Source: Campylobacteraceae bacterium
GTDB taxonomy: Bacteria; Campylobacterota; Campylobacteria; Campylobacterales; Sulfurovaceae
DNA length: 64,000 bases
Direction: 5' to 3'
Assembly: GCA_027024155.1 (NCBI GenBank)
Contig: JALVTE010000121.1
Location: forward strand, 102,313-166,312
This document shows, one piece after another, positions 31,025-41,854 of this stretch; the stretch's first letter is position 1, and every line of letters begins with the position of its first letter. Below the pieces are notes generated by a model that searched no databases, was not told the origin of the DNA, and saw only the letters and a list, made by a program, of their open reading frames with translations. A program made the position numbers and the translations under genes.

Positions 31025-32212
31025 ATGTATGACTATTTAATCATAGGAGCGGGTGTTATAGGCTTAGCAGTTGCTAGAGAGTTAAAGTTTAAAAATCCTG
31101 ATGCTAAGATTTTAATAGTAGAAAAAGAGAGCGATGTCGGATTTCACTCTAGCGGTAGAAATAGCGGTGTTTTACATGCAGGTTTTTACTATACTTCATC
31201 ATCTCTTAAGGCAAAATTTACAAGAGATGGCAACCGCGAATTAACAAAGTATTGTCTCGATAATAATTTAGCTATAAATCGCTGTAAAAAAGTAGTTGTG
31301 GCAAAAGATGAGGATGAACTAGATACTCTGCACGAACTATATAAACGAGGTGTAGCAAATGGCGTAGAAGTAGAGTTAATAGGGCAAGATAGGCTAGATA
31401 GAGATTTTAAAAATGTAAAGACACATAAAGAGGCACTTCTGTCTCCAACGACTGCAACAGTTAATCCAAAAGAGATACTTATACATTTAAAAAATCAACT
31501 AATTGCTAGTGGGGTAGAGATTAAATTTAATACTCCATACTGCAAAGAGTATAAAGATAGTGCAAAGTTTGTAATAAATTGTGCAGGATTATATGCAGAT
31601 AAAATTGCTAAAGAGTTTGGTTTTAGTAGAGATTATAAAATATTGCCATTTAAAGGGATATATTTGCAATATAGCAAGAGCGATAGTTTTATAGATACCA
31701 ATATCTACCCAGTACCTAACCTTAAAAACCCATTTTTAGGTGTGCATTATACAATTACAGTAGATGGGCATATAAAGATAGGACCAACAGCAATACCCGC
31801 ATTTTGGCGAGAGAATTACAGAGGTTTAGCAAATTTTAATATAGCTGAATTAGCCGATATATTAGCAACAGAGGCTAAACTTTTTATAAAAAATAGTTTC
31901 GGCTTTAGAGATTTAGCCATAGAAGAGATGAAAAAGTATAATAAAAAATATTTTGTCTCACTAGCTGAATCTATGGTAAAAGAGTTAGATAGTAGTGGCT
32001 TTAATAGTTGGAGCAAACCAGGCATTAGGGCGCAACTATTAAATACCAAAACTAACGAGTTACTGCAAGATTTTGTAGTAGAGGGCGATAGCAAGAGTGT
32101 GCACATTTTAAATGCAGTAAGCCCCGCTTTTACAAGCAGTTTTCCATTTGCGAGGTGGGTTGTGCAGGAGTATATAAATAGCTATAGGCGCCCTGTATTA
32201 CCATTAAGTTAA
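31025..32212 (+). CDS. lhgO: L-2-hydroxyglutarate oxidase LhgO-like FAD protein
   Basis: GAGVIGLAVARELK Rossmann motif; HSSGRNSGVLHAGFYY; full-length DAO fold. Confidence 0.88.
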   Translation: MYDYLIIGAGVIGLAVARELKFKNPDAKILIVEKESDVGFHSSGRNSGVLHAGFYYTSSSLKAKFTRDGNRELTKYCLDNNLAINRCKKVVVAKDEDELDTLHELYKRGVANGVEVELIGQDRLDRDFKNVKTHKEALLSPTTATVNPKEILIHLKNQLIASGVEIKFNTPYCKEYKDSAKFVINCAGLYADKIAKEFGFSRDYKILPFKGIYLQYSKSDSFIDTNIYPVPNLKNPFLGVHYTITVDGHIKIGPTAIPAFWRENYRGLANFNIAELADILATEAKLFIKNSFGFRDLAIEEMKKYNKKYFVSLAESMVKELDSSGFNSWSKPGIRAQLLNTKTNELLQDFVVEGDSKSVHILNAVSPAFTSSFPFARWVVQEYINSYRRPVLPLS

Positions 32213-32262
32213 GGAGTATATAGCAATATAATGGAATTATTACTAAATAAAATTAATAATTT

Positions 32263-32384
32263 TCCATCGCCGTCATTCCCGTGAAAACGGGAATCTACAA
32301 TTATAACTGTCTATAAGTTGCAATTTAACTTTTTTGACAATTTAAACCGTGGATTCCCGTTTCCACGGGAATGACGCAGTGGCA
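32263..32384. repeat. Paired inverted dRS3-like repeat units
   Basis: ATTCCCGTGAAAACGGGAAT (32275-32294) and ATTCCCGTTTCCACGGGAAT (32353-32372) in opposite orientation with homologous flanks. Confidence 0.85.
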
Positions 32385-32466
32385 AGCTTTTAGCCTTGTT
32401 CTTTAAACTTATTTTGTTTTATGGAGGTAAATTTCTTAACATAATTGCAATGGAGTTACCCTATAT

Positions 32467-34506
32467 TTACTCCTCTTGGCAATCTGGCATATCTACCCAA
32501 ATGTTTCTGCTAATGCTCTCCCCACTGCTATCTAATACTGTAACAGTATGCCCACCTACGCCCAATTTTAAATTTACTCTTTTTGAATTTAGGGTTTTAG
32601 GTTTAGCATCTACATAGAAGTAGTAGGGCTCTTTGCCATTGTCTATTGCGACTTTAATAGTAACTTTGTGGCAACTAGCACTCTGGTATCTTGCACTAAT
32701 TTTTGGGTATAGAAACTTTAACTTATCTTGCGATTTTAACTCTTTATCGAAATACTTAAGCACTTTTGGGGCTTGCTTTTTTATAAAATTGCTGCTCCAG
32801 CTCCACTGTTTTAGCCCTTTGATGGCATCGGTTAGACTAAATGCTTCAAACATTATAGGGGTTGCTATCTCTCTTGCAGATAGTTTTACAACTGGTTGGT
32901 TATTGGCTTTTCCAACCCACACGCCAATAGTGTAGTTTTTACTATACCCCATACTCCAAAAGTCGCGGTAGCCGTAGCTAGTACCTGTTTTGTATGCTAT
33001 TTTATCGGTTCTATCTCGATAGTTTTCTGGCGGTGGTAGCTGTCTTAAAATTGCTGTAACTGTTTTTGCACTCTTGCTATCAATAAAATGTAGTTTATGC
33101 TGTTTCGCACCCTCTAAGATAGCTAAACTTTTAGCACTACCACCATTTGCTAGTGTAACATACCCTTGCGTTAATTGCTTAAGGCTAATGCCAAGTCCAC
33201 CTAAAGCAATAGGGAGAGTGGCGCTGTTTTTAGGTATATGTACCTTGCCAACAACTTTTTGCAATCTATCTATAAATTCACCTGCCCCAACACGATACAA
33301 AACCTTTACCGCAGGAATATTTAGCGAATTTTTTAACGCTTCGCTTATTGTAACTTCTCCGTGGAATTTGCGAGAGTAGTTGTGTGGATGGTAGCTACCA
33401 AAGCTCACCTCTTTATCTAAGATGATTGTTTGTGGGTGTATTATATGTTGCTCGAAGCCTAAAGCATAAATAAAGGGCTTCAGAGCAGAACCTGGCGAGC
33501 GAATGGCATCTGTCATATCTATATAGCCAGATATTTTTGAGTTAAACATATTGTAGCTTCCTAAATAGGCTCTAATTTTTGAGCTAGAGTTTTCTACAAC
33601 AAGTATAGCCATACTCGCGCCATTAGGTAAGCTTTTGCCACGCTCTTTTGCCCAAAGCTCTAACTGCTTTTGAAGTGTGCCATCTATTGTGGTGTAGATT
33701 TTTGTTTTAGAGCTATTTTGTAATAACTTTAAGGCCAAATGTGGTGCAAATCTTGGGAATTTATATAGCTTTGTCGCTATTGGCTCTTTTAAAGCTTGTT
33801 TATAGATATAGTCGCTTAAAATCCCAGATTCGTAAGCCTTTTTTAAGACTCTATCTCTTGCCATTTTTGCTCTTTTTGGGTGCTTATCGGGGCGATAACT
33901 CTCTGGATTTTTAGGCAAGGCAACAAGCATCGCAGCTTCGCTAGCACTCAGAGCATATGGATGCTTACCAAAATAGTACCAACTAGCCGCCTCTATACCC
34001 TCTACATTGCCACCATATGGGGCTAAAGTTAAGTATATATTTAAAATTTGCTTCTTTGTGTAGTGGTGCTCAAGTTGCAAAGCCCTAATAATCTCTACTA
34101 TTTTAGAGCTAAATGTTCTGCGTTTAGGTTCTAAAAGTCTAGCAACTTGCATAGTCAAAGTAGAACCACCAGATACAATATGCCCTCTAGTTGCCAACTG
34201 ATAAGAAGCACGAAGCAAAGCAGCTATATCTACTCCAAAATGGCTATTAAATCGCTTATCTTCAAAGTTTATAAGCATCTTTATATATAGTGGGTCTATA
34301 CGCTTAAACTCTGGCTTAAAACGCCACTTTTGACTCTTGTTTGTAGTAGTATATAGCCAATTTTTAGAGCTATCGTAAACTATTTTAGAGGTATCATCTG
34401 TTTTGTAGATAGAGATAGGATAAAATATATCACTAACAATAACAAACAGTAAAAAACTAAACAGTGCCAAGAGGGTATATTTAAATAAATTCTTTATAAA
34501 TTTCAT
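32467..34506 (-). CDS. pbpC: Penicillin-binding protein 1C
   Basis: Glycosyltransferase motifs (NFEDKRFNSHFGVD, SGGSTLTMQVARLL), transpeptidase SPGSALKPFIYALG, KTGTSYGYRDFWSMGY, C-terminal BiPBP_C-like domain. Confidence 0.92.
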   Translation of the reverse strand: MKFIKNLFKYTLLALFSFLLFVIVSDIFYPISIYKTDDTSKIVYDSSKNWLYTTTNKSQKWRFKPEFKRIDPLYIKMLINFEDKRFNSHFGVDIAALLRASYQLATRGHIVSGGSTLTMQVARLLEPKRRTFSSKIVEIIRALQLEHHYTKKQILNIYLTLAPYGGNVEGIEAASWYYFGKHPYALSASEAAMLVALPKNPESYRPDKHPKRAKMARDRVLKKAYESGILSDYIYKQALKEPIATKLYKFPRFAPHLALKLLQNSSKTKIYTTIDGTLQKQLELWAKERGKSLPNGASMAILVVENSSSKIRAYLGSYNMFNSKISGYIDMTDAIRSPGSALKPFIYALGFEQHIIHPQTIILDKEVSFGSYHPHNYSRKFHGEVTISEALKNSLNIPAVKVLYRVGAGEFIDRLQKVVGKVHIPKNSATLPIALGGLGISLKQLTQGYVTLANGGSAKSLAILEGAKQHKLHFIDSKSAKTVTAILRQLPPPENYRDRTDKIAYKTGTSYGYRDFWSMGYSKNYTIGVWVGKANNQPVVKLSAREIATPIMFEAFSLTDAIKGLKQWSWSSNFIKKQAPKVLKYFDKELKSQDKLKFLYPKISARYQSASCHKVTIKVAIDNGKEPYYFYVDAKPKTLNSKRVNLKLGVGGHTVTVLDSSGESISRNIWVDMPDCQEE

Positions 34507-34653
34507 ACTAGGTAAATTATATCTAATTTATGCTACAATTTCTAATGCGAACATTAATATACAACTACACAAAACAGCTCCTAACTCCTTGGCTTTAAGC
34601 CTGTCTACTGCTAAACAAACTATTAATCAATTAAAATTTTCATAAGGATAAAT

Positions 34654-35043
34654 ATGGCACAAGTCAAGATATATGGGCTTAAAGAGTCTATACAAAAAAT
34701 ACAAAATCAACTTAGCGATGTGGTTCATTACTGCGTTGTAGAAGCACTAAAGTTTCCAAAAGATAAAAGGTTTCATCGATTTTTTATGATGGATAGAGAG
34801 AATATGATATTTCCAGATAATAAAAGCTTATCGTATACAATAGTAGAGATAACATTAATGAGCGGACGAAGCGTAGAGGCAAAAAAGAGACTAATTAAGA
34901 TGCTTTTTGAGCAAGTAGAGCAGAAGTTAGCTATCAAGCCAAACGATTTAGAAGTAGTTTTAATAGAGGTACCGCCAGCAAACTTTGGCTTTAGAGGAAT
35001 ATGTGGTGATGAGATAGAGTTAAATTATAAGATAGAGGTATAA
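34654..35043 (+). CDS. Tautomerase-family protein
   Basis: Tautomerase-like VVLIEVPPANFGFRGICGDE; RFFMMDRENM. Confidence 0.65.
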   Translation: MAQVKIYGLKESIQKIQNQLSDVVHYCVVEALKFPKDKRFHRFFMMDRENMIFPDNKSLSYTIVEITLMSGRSVEAKKRLIKMLFEQVEQKLAIKPNDLEVVLIEVPPANFGFRGICGDEIELNYKIEV

Positions 35044-35044
35044 A

Positions 35045-35725
35045 ATGGAGTTAAAAAATATAGTGCCATGGGGTAGAAATATGCAAGAGTATATGCAGAT
35101 ATTTAACTTAACGCACGATGATATAGTAAATAAAAAGTTTTTAGGCTGTGGCGATGGACCAAGTAGTTTTAATACAGAGGTAGATTGCGAAGGTGGAAGT
35201 GTGGTATCAATAGACCCACTTTACAAATATAGTAAAAGCGAAATTATTGCCAGAATAGATGAGGTAAAAGATGATATTTTAGAACAGGTAGAAGCTAATA
35301 AAGATAGTTTTGTATGGAAAGAGATAGAGAGTGTTGAAGCTTTAGAGAATGTAAGAGTTAATGCAATGTTAGAGTTTTTAATGGATTACAACGAAGGTAA
35401 AGAGGAGGGCAGATACATAGATGCCTCTTTACCAAGCCTGCCTTTTAAAGATGATACATTCGATATTGCTCTAAGTTCTCATCTGCTATTTTTGTATAGC
35501 GAGCATTTAGATTTAGAGTTTCATATTAAATCTATTGAAGAGATGCTAAGAGTTGCCAAAGAGGTTCGTATCTTCCCAATAGTAACTCTAAAAAACAACC
35601 GTTCACCCCATATAAACGAAGTAATAGAGTACTTTAAAAGTTTAGGCTTTAATACCCAAATAGTAAAAAGTAAGTACGAATTTCAAAAAGGTGCTAACGA
35701 AATGTTAGTTTTAAAAAGGCTCTAA
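35045..35725 (+). CDS. SAM-dependent methyltransferase-like protein
   Basis: FLGCGDGPSSFNTEVDCEGGSVVSIDPLY and FDIALSSHLLFLY. Confidence 0.65.
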   Translation: MELKNIVPWGRNMQEYMQIFNLTHDDIVNKKFLGCGDGPSSFNTEVDCEGGSVVSIDPLYKYSKSEIIARIDEVKDDILEQVEANKDSFVWKEIESVEALENVRVNAMLEFLMDYNEGKEEGRYIDASLPSLPFKDDTFDIALSSHLLFLYSEHLDLEFHIKSIEEMLRVAKEVRIFPIVTLKNNRSPHINEVIEYFKSLGFNTQIVKSKYEFQKGANEMLVLKRL

Positions 35726-35775
35726 CTTTAAGGAAATTTACATACAATAGCGATACAAATTATGAAAGGAATTAA

Positions 35776-36270
35776 ATGGCTATAAAAGAGGCAAATAGTG
35801 TTGTTTCTATAGATTATGAGTTAAAAGAAGTTGGAAGCTCAGAAGTTATAGATAGCAGCAAAGGTAGAATGCCCCTAGAGTTTATCACAGGCAAGGGGCA
35901 ATTAATACCTGGTTTAGAGGCACAACTTGTAGGTATGAATGCTGGTGATAGTGCTAAAATTGTAGTACCTGCAAAAGATGCTTATGGCGAGTATACTCAA
36001 GAGGGTCTTCAAAAGCTCCCACGAGAGCAGTTTGAAGGTATTAATTTAACAGAGGGGATGACACTCTACGGACAAGGTGCAGATGGTCATCAAGCAGAGG
36101 TAAAAGTTGTAGCTTTTGATGATAAAGAAGTTACAATAGATTATAATCACCCATTAGCTGGTAAAGATTTAGAATTTGATGTAACTGTTGTAAGTGAGCG
36201 AGATGCAACTTATGAAGAGGAAGCAACAGGAGTTGTTGGCGGTTATGCAAATTGTAGTATAAGTGGTTGA
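35776..36270 (+). CDS. slyD: FKBP-type peptidyl-prolyl isomerase, SlyD-like
   Basis: VSIDYELKEVGSSEVIDSS, PLEFITGKGQLIPGLEAQLVGM, DYNHPLAGKDLEFDVTV. Confidence 0.9.
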   Translation: MAIKEANSVVSIDYELKEVGSSEVIDSSKGRMPLEFITGKGQLIPGLEAQLVGMNAGDSAKIVVPAKDAYGEYTQEGLQKLPREQFEGINLTEGMTLYGQGADGHQAEVKVVAFDDKEVTIDYNHPLAGKDLEFDVTVVSERDATYEEEATGVVGGYANCSISG

Positions 36271-36337
36271 TAACATTAGTTTAGAGTCAGGTTGGCTCAT
36301 ACATAATAGCCCTTTTGGGCACTAATTGTTATAAACT

Positions 36338-36366
36338 AAACCCTATCAATATGGTAGGGTTTTTAC
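36338..36366. terminator. Hairpin terminator between convergent slyD and AsmA-like gene
   Basis: AAACCCTATC-AATAT-GGTAGGGTTT followed by T-run. Confidence 0.75.
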
Positions 36367-38948
36367 TGATGTAGTAAGTTTTTAAACAGTCCCTTTACCT
36401 CTTTAGGTAAAACTTTTTTAATCTTCTTTTCAACTTTTTTCTCAACATTTTTTTCTATACTTGTGCTATTAGCATCTTTGCCAAATAGTTTTTGTATAAC
36501 TTTTTTCTTAACTTTATTCTTGATATATCCACCAAATACTGGGATAATATGTGGTTTACTTAAAGAGCCTTTTACTTTAAATTGGTAATCGTTACCATTA
36601 AGGATAAAGTGTACTTTTGCATTAATTGTTTGATTTTTTGTATTTACTACACCATTTTTTATATCTATTTTGGTTCTTTTGCTTGAACTATTTATATTAA
36701 ATATTACGGTAGAGTTATCAATATTTCCTGAAATTTTTGCATTAGAGAATAACTCTTTTGATAAATCAAAGTTTGCATACTGTTTCAGAGCATTTACAAG
36801 TTGGCTATTTAAAAATCTTGCATCATTTAGGTTGGCTGTGTAGCTTCCCTTTTTACTTTTTAAGTTATATTCAAAATGAACTTTTGAAATTGCATCTAAA
36901 AAGGCTGGATAGTTTAACATTTTTGTTATTTGAACTACACTTACTCCAGCTGCATCTAATGTTAATTTATCATTGTGTAAAATATAGTTTATAGAGCCAC
37001 CAAACTCATTAGCAATTCCTGTAACTACTAAATCTTTGTTTTGATATTTAATATCTCCATGAACAGATAAGCTACCATTAAATTTCTGTTTCGTTATTGG
37101 TTTTAGTTTTGATAAATCTGGAATATTTATGGTGTATATACCATTTGTTGCTTGAGTTTTTGTATTGTAAAGAAGTTTACTAAACTTTACACTTCCCATT
37201 GATGTATTGAGAACTGGTTTAAGGTTGGCTACTCCTCTTTTTATAATGCCATTTTTTATATTAACTATATATCTAAAATTTTTACCAAGATTTATATTGT
37301 AAAGTTTTTGTAAAACAGCTGTATTTAATGAACCCTTACTATATAAGCTATATAAGCCATTTAAAGTACTTATAGAATTAATTTTGACAATACCATTGAC
37401 AATAGCACTATTTACAAGTTTTGCTTGTTTAAGCATATATAAGATTTTTGGAACCGATAAATTTTTAAAGCTAGCGTATAAACTATTTTGCTTGTAATTT
37501 AACTTTACAACTCCGCCTAAAGATTTTGTGACTCCTTTTAAATTTACAGTTGTGCCAAGTTGCTTTAACTCTCCATTAAATTTAATAGCTCCTCTTAAGT
37601 TTTGCCCAGTTATTTTATTTAAAGCTGCCAACTCTTTTATATCTGCTACAAAAGAGGTACTTAATGCTTTTGTTAAAATTGAGAACTTTGTATTGCTTAA
37701 AAATAGATTAGCAAAATTTGTAATTAAACTACTCTTTTTGGCATATATTACTCCATTTTTCAAGCTACCTTTTGTACTTAATCTATAGCTATAACTTGGT
37801 AGTTTAATCTTTAACATTTTTTTGTTTAATTTACCACTGCTACTTAAATTAAAATTACCATTTAGGGTTTTTAGATTAGGTACATTGATAATACCGCTTA
37901 TTAACCCGCTACTTAAATACTTAGGTAGGTAAGCAGTGTAGATTATTTTTACAATAGATATTTTGTTCAAATTCACTTTTAAGCTATTATTAGATAGAAA
38001 TAGTTTTAAATTTCCACCAAAACTTGAGCTTTTTACACTGAGCTGTTTAATATCTCTCTTTTTATTTACATAAAATGCCCCATTGGCTATAAATTTACCC
38101 CTTAATTTATGTTTTGCAATGCTATTAAGTCTGTTTAATTTTTCAATATTAAGAGTAAAAAACCCTTTTGTAACTAAAAAATCTAGTGTTGTAGTTATTT
38201 TGTTGATAGTTAATTTTGCAGTTGTTGTGTTTATGACTCCATCGCCAACTATAAATTTTTTCTCAACATTTGCTTTTACTTTTGCAGTGAATTTTTCATC
38301 TTTTAGTAATTTAATACCAAATTTTTTACTAATTAATTTACGATTAAAGCTACCATTTTTTATCTCTACATTGGCTAAACCACTTGGATTTTTAATATCT
38401 AATGATGGCATATTAATATTAACAAAAGCGACTCCATCAACAAGAGGCTCTATACTTGCAATAACAAACATTTGTGAAAGTTTAGCACTGTCAATATTTG
38501 CTTCTATGGCTTGGGCTTTACTATCTTTTATTATAAATTTATATTTTATATCTGAGTTAAAAGCTTTACCTTGACCATTTACTCCAAAATCTTTTATATC
38601 TCCTACGGCTTCTCCTGCAATATCTACTTTTGCAACTATCTCTCTATTTTGCACTTTAATTTTATTAGCATCTGCTTTATATTTTAAGTCAAAACTCTTT
38701 TTAAAGTAATCTATATTGCCTTTTGCATTAAATTCAACGCCATTACTTGCTTTCGCATCTACATTTATAAAACCATATTTACTATCTAGTTTTATAATCT
38801 TAATTTTTGGCTCTTTTATCTTTTTTGCTAAAGTTTTATTTACGATAGGCTTAATAACTGCATTACTACCTGCTGGTGTAAATAGTACTACAAAGATAGC
38901 AATAAATATTGCCAATATTGGCAAAATAATATATAATAATTTTTTCAT
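36363..38948 (-). CDS. AsmA/TamB-like large exported repeat protein
   Basis: N-terminal TM, long repetitive beta-rich sequence with AsmA-like N terminus (TPAGSNAVIKPIVNK). Confidence 0.6.
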   Translation of the reverse strand: MKKLLYIILPILAIFIAIFVVLFTPAGSNAVIKPIVNKTLAKKIKEPKIKIIKLDSKYGFINVDAKASNGVEFNAKGNIDYFKKSFDLKYKADANKIKVQNREIVAKVDIAGEAVGDIKDFGVNGQGKAFNSDIKYKFIIKDSKAQAIEANIDSAKLSQMFVIASIEPLVDGVAFVNINMPSLDIKNPSGLANVEIKNGSFNRKLISKKFGIKLLKDEKFTAKVKANVEKKFIVGDGVINTTTAKLTINKITTTLDFLVTKGFFTLNIEKLNRLNSIAKHKLRGKFIANGAFYVNKKRDIKQLSVKSSSFGGNLKLFLSNNSLKVNLNKISIVKIIYTAYLPKYLSSGLISGIINVPNLKTLNGNFNLSSSGKLNKKMLKIKLPSYSYRLSTKGSLKNGVIYAKKSSLITNFANLFLSNTKFSILTKALSTSFVADIKELAALNKITGQNLRGAIKFNGELKQLGTTVNLKGVTKSLGGVVKLNYKQNSLYASFKNLSVPKILYMLKQAKLVNSAIVNGIVKINSISTLNGLYSLYSKGSLNTAVLQKLYNINLGKNFRYIVNIKNGIIKRGVANLKPVLNTSMGSVKFSKLLYNTKTQATNGIYTINIPDLSKLKPITKQKFNGSLSVHGDIKYQNKDLVVTGIANEFGGSINYILHNDKLTLDAAGVSVVQITKMLNYPAFLDAISKVHFEYNLKSKKGSYTANLNDARFLNSQLVNALKQYANFDLSKELFSNAKISGNIDNSTVIFNINSSSKRTKIDIKNGVVNTKNQTINAKVHFILNGNDYQFKVKGSLSKPHIIPVFGGYIKNKVKKKVIQKLFGKDANSTSIEKNVEKKVEKKIKKVLPKEVKGLFKNLLHQ

Positions 38949-38981
38949 TAAATCTCCATATTTTTATGTAATTATAGCACG

Positions 38982-39275
38982 CTATAGGTAGCTTTTAGCA
39001 AATTTTTCTACAAAAATTTTTAACTCTTTAAACTCTATATCATATGTATCGATAAGTTGGCTAAATTTTAAGTAGACTTGCCAAACTTTTCTGCTATTTT
39101 TTTCTCTTCCTCGTTTTTTTAATTCAAATGAAACAGCAGCATTTATGAAACCTTTTACAATCAATACCTCTTTAGATTTATCTTTTCGTCGAGGAAACCA
39201 AAACTCTTCTAATACTTCATGTGCTTCAAAAAATTTATGCTCTATTATTAACTTTTTATATTCATCTATTTTCAT
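38982..39275 (-). CDS. DUF309-family protein
   Basis: HKFFEAHEVLEEFWFPRRKDKSKEVLIVKGFINAAVSFE. Confidence 0.8.
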   Translation of the reverse strand: MKIDEYKKLIIEHKFFEAHEVLEEFWFPRRKDKSKEVLIVKGFINAAVSFELKKRGREKNSRKVWQVYLKFSQLIDTYDIEFKELKIFVEKFAKSYL

Positions 39276-39976
39276 TTACTATCTCCAATTAAAAGCAGAG
39301 CTTCGAACTCTAAATAGTTTAATTTATACTCTTGCATTACTCTTTTTATCTCTCTATAGTCTAAACCTAAACCACCGCCATTAACACCGCTCTTTTTAAT
39401 GTATCTTAGCATATCTAAAGTGTTATTAAATTCAAGTTTAAAATTTAAACGCTCTACATCTGTTGCGATATAATTATTACTGTAAGCACTTAAAATTTTA
39501 TCTATTGTATATATTGGAGATTTTACAGAAGCAATTTTATGCAAACTCTTAAATGTCCCTGAAGTAAAGATAAAGAATGCAGATTTTGGGGCTATTGAGC
39601 TAATATATTTAAAAGTTTTATCTATATCTTTAGCCCACTGTAGCGCTGATGAAGAGATTGCAATATCGATTTTATATTTACTATATATTTTAATAAACTC
39701 TTCTGAATTAAAATCTGCAATATTTAACTCTATTCTCTCACCTTTTGGGTGTAGTTGTAACATATTTTCAGAAAAGTCTACAGCGTAAAATTTATTAAAT
39801 TCTATATTATTACTATTTATAGCATTAAAAACCCTACCATTACCACAACCTATATCTAAAATAGTATCAATTTTTTTTGGTAATTTATTAACTAAAAGTT
39901 CTGCACCTTGCTGTTGAATTTTACTATATTTATAATAATTTTTGGCATTTTGGCTAAATTGTTCTTTTATTCGCAT
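39272..39976 (-). CDS. BioC-like SAM-dependent methyltransferase
   Basis: Class I MTase motif ILDIGCGNGRVF; SSSALQWAKDIDKTF as in malonyl-ACP methyltransferases. Confidence 0.75.
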   Translation of the reverse strand: MRIKEQFSQNAKNYYKYSKIQQQGAELLVNKLPKKIDTILDIGCGNGRVFNAINSNNIEFNKFYAVDFSENMLQLHPKGERIELNIADFNSEEFIKIYSKYKIDIAISSSALQWAKDIDKTFKYISSIAPKSAFFIFTSGTFKSLHKIASVKSPIYTIDKILSAYSNNYIATDVERLNFKLEFNNTLDMLRYIKKSGVNGGGLGLDYREIKRVMQEYKLNYLEFEALLLIGDSK

Positions 39977-40068
39977 TCTGAAATTAGTTCCTAAAGCTTA
40001 ATTTGGATATAATCGCGCCAATTATATCCAATTTTTTTGGGGTAAACTTTACATTACAGAGGAATATC

Positions 40069-40434
40069 ATGACATCAGCTCTATTTATCGTTCAGATAGT
40101 TTTAGCTATCTTAATTACAATCGCAGTACTTTTACAAAAGAGTTCAAGCATCGGTTTAGGTGCATATAGTGGAAGTAACGAATCACTTTTTGGAGCAAAA
40201 GGTCCAGCAGGATTTTTAACTAAAATCACTTTTGTGTTAGCATTTTTATTTGTAGCTAATACTTTGACACTTGGTTATTTATACTCAAAAGATAGTAAAT
40301 CTAGTGCAGTAGATACAGTAAAAACTATAGATAAAGTTATTCCTGCTCCAAAAACAACTGCTGCTCCATCAGTACCTGTTGCAAAAACTAATGCAACACC
40401 TGCAAAAAAAACAGAAACAAATACAACTAAGTAA
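40069..40434 (+). CDS. secG: Preprotein translocase subunit SecG
   Basis: Two TM helices with LLQKSSSIGLGAYSGSNESLFGAKGPAGFLTK. Confidence 0.9.
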   Translation: MTSALFIVQIVLAILITIAVLLQKSSSIGLGAYSGSNESLFGAKGPAGFLTKITFVLAFLFVANTLTLGYLYSKDSKSSAVDTVKTIDKVIPAPKTTAAPSVPVAKTNATPAKKTETNTTK

Positions 40435-40541
40435 CACTACAGCCACTGGCTGTGGCTAATCACATCTTCTAAATCCAAAATAAACTACTTTAAACCAAAA
40501 TATAGTTAAAATATAGTTAAATTTTTATCGAAGGATATTTT

Positions 40542-41099
40542 ATGTTAGAAGCAATCTTTAACGAAACAGCAGAGCATATGAAAAAGAGTATTGACTCTAT
40601 GAAAAAAGAGTTTGCAACTCTTAGAACTGGTAAAGTTACAACATCTGTTGTAGACCATGTAAAAGTAGATTACTATGGAACTCCTACAGCACTTAATCAA
40701 GTTGCAAGTGTAACAAGCTTAGATGCTACAACAATAGGTATTTCGCCATGGGAGAAGAACTTACTTCCAGATATCGAAAAGGCAATTCAACAAGCGAATA
40801 TTGGAGTTAATCCAAATAACGATGGCGATTTTATTAAGCTTTTTTTCCCACCTATGACTGTTGAACAGAGAGAACAAATTGTAAAACAAGCTAAAGGGAT
40901 GGCAGAGAAGGCAAAAGTAGCTGTGAGAAATGTTAGAAAAGATGCCAATAATAAAATTAAAAGATTAGAGAAAGATAAAGAGATTAGTGAAGATGAGTCT
41001 AAAAAAGCTCAAGATAAGATTCAAAAATTAACAGATGAGCATACAGCATTAATTGATGAGGCTTTAAAATCCAAAGAAGCCGATATTTTAAAAGTGTAA
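40542..41099 (+). CDS. frr: Ribosome recycling factor
   Basis: [47 protein letters not shown]. Confidence 0.97.
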   Translation: MLEAIFNETAEHMKKSIDSMKKEFATLRTGKVTTSVVDHVKVDYYGTPTALNQVASVTSLDATTIGISPWEKNLLPDIEKAIQQANIGVNPNNDGDFIKLFFPPMTVEQREQIVKQAKGMAEKAKVAVRNVRKDANNKIKRLEKDKEISEDESKKAQDKIQKLTDEHTALIDEALKSKEADILKV

Positions 41100-41102
41100 A
41101 TT

Positions 41103-41711
41103 ATGAATATAGAAGAGATTTATAAAGATGCAGGAGCATTACTTAGTGGACATTTTATATTAAGTAGTGGCAACCATTCACCAAACTATTTACAGAGTGC
41201 AAAAGTTTTAGAAGATACACAAAGAGCTGAATTATTAGCTACAGCTTTAGCAAAACAGATTAAAGATGCTGGTGTAGAAGTAGATACGGTATGTGCACCT
41301 GCTCTTGGCGGTGTAATTGCAGGATATGAGTTGGCTAGAGCTTTAGGTGTTCGTTCTATATTTGTAGAGCGAAAAGGTGGAGAGATGGAGCTAAGACGCG
41401 GTTTTGAGGTATCTAAAGACGAAAAAGTTTTAATTTGCGAAGATATAATTACAACAGGGGGCTCTGCATTAGAGGCTGCTAAAATTATAGAGTCTCTAGG
41501 TGCCGATGTCGTAGCATTTGCAGCACTTGCAAATAGAGGATTTTGTAAAAGAGAAGGTACAGAGAATACTCCAAAAGCGGAGTGTAAACTTCCAACAAAT
41601 AAGCCACTATTTGCACTTGCAGATTTTGAATTTGAAATTTACGAAGCAGACAACTGCCCATTGTGCAAAGAGGGTAGCACTGCAATAAAACCAGGAAGTA
41701 GGGGGAATTAA
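41103..41711 (+). CDS. pyrE: Orotate phosphoribosyltransferase
   Basis: [37 protein letters not shown] motif. Confidence 0.96.
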   Translation: MNIEEIYKDAGALLSGHFILSSGNHSPNYLQSAKVLEDTQRAELLATALAKQIKDAGVEVDTVCAPALGGVIAGYELARALGVRSIFVERKGGEMELRRGFEVSKDEKVLICEDIITTGGSALEAAKIIESLGADVVAFAALANRGFCKREGTENTPKAECKLPTNKPLFALADFEFEIYEADNCPLCKEGSTAIKPGSRGN

Positions 41712-41854
41712 CTCTACTTCTTTTGCAATATTTTATACTTTTTTATTACCTTTTTTACACACTTATTTATTTTAATTTATAATAAAATTATTTATCAACT
41801 CTCTTTAATAAATTTTAATATATGCTACTCTATATCAAAAACAAGGATACCGCT

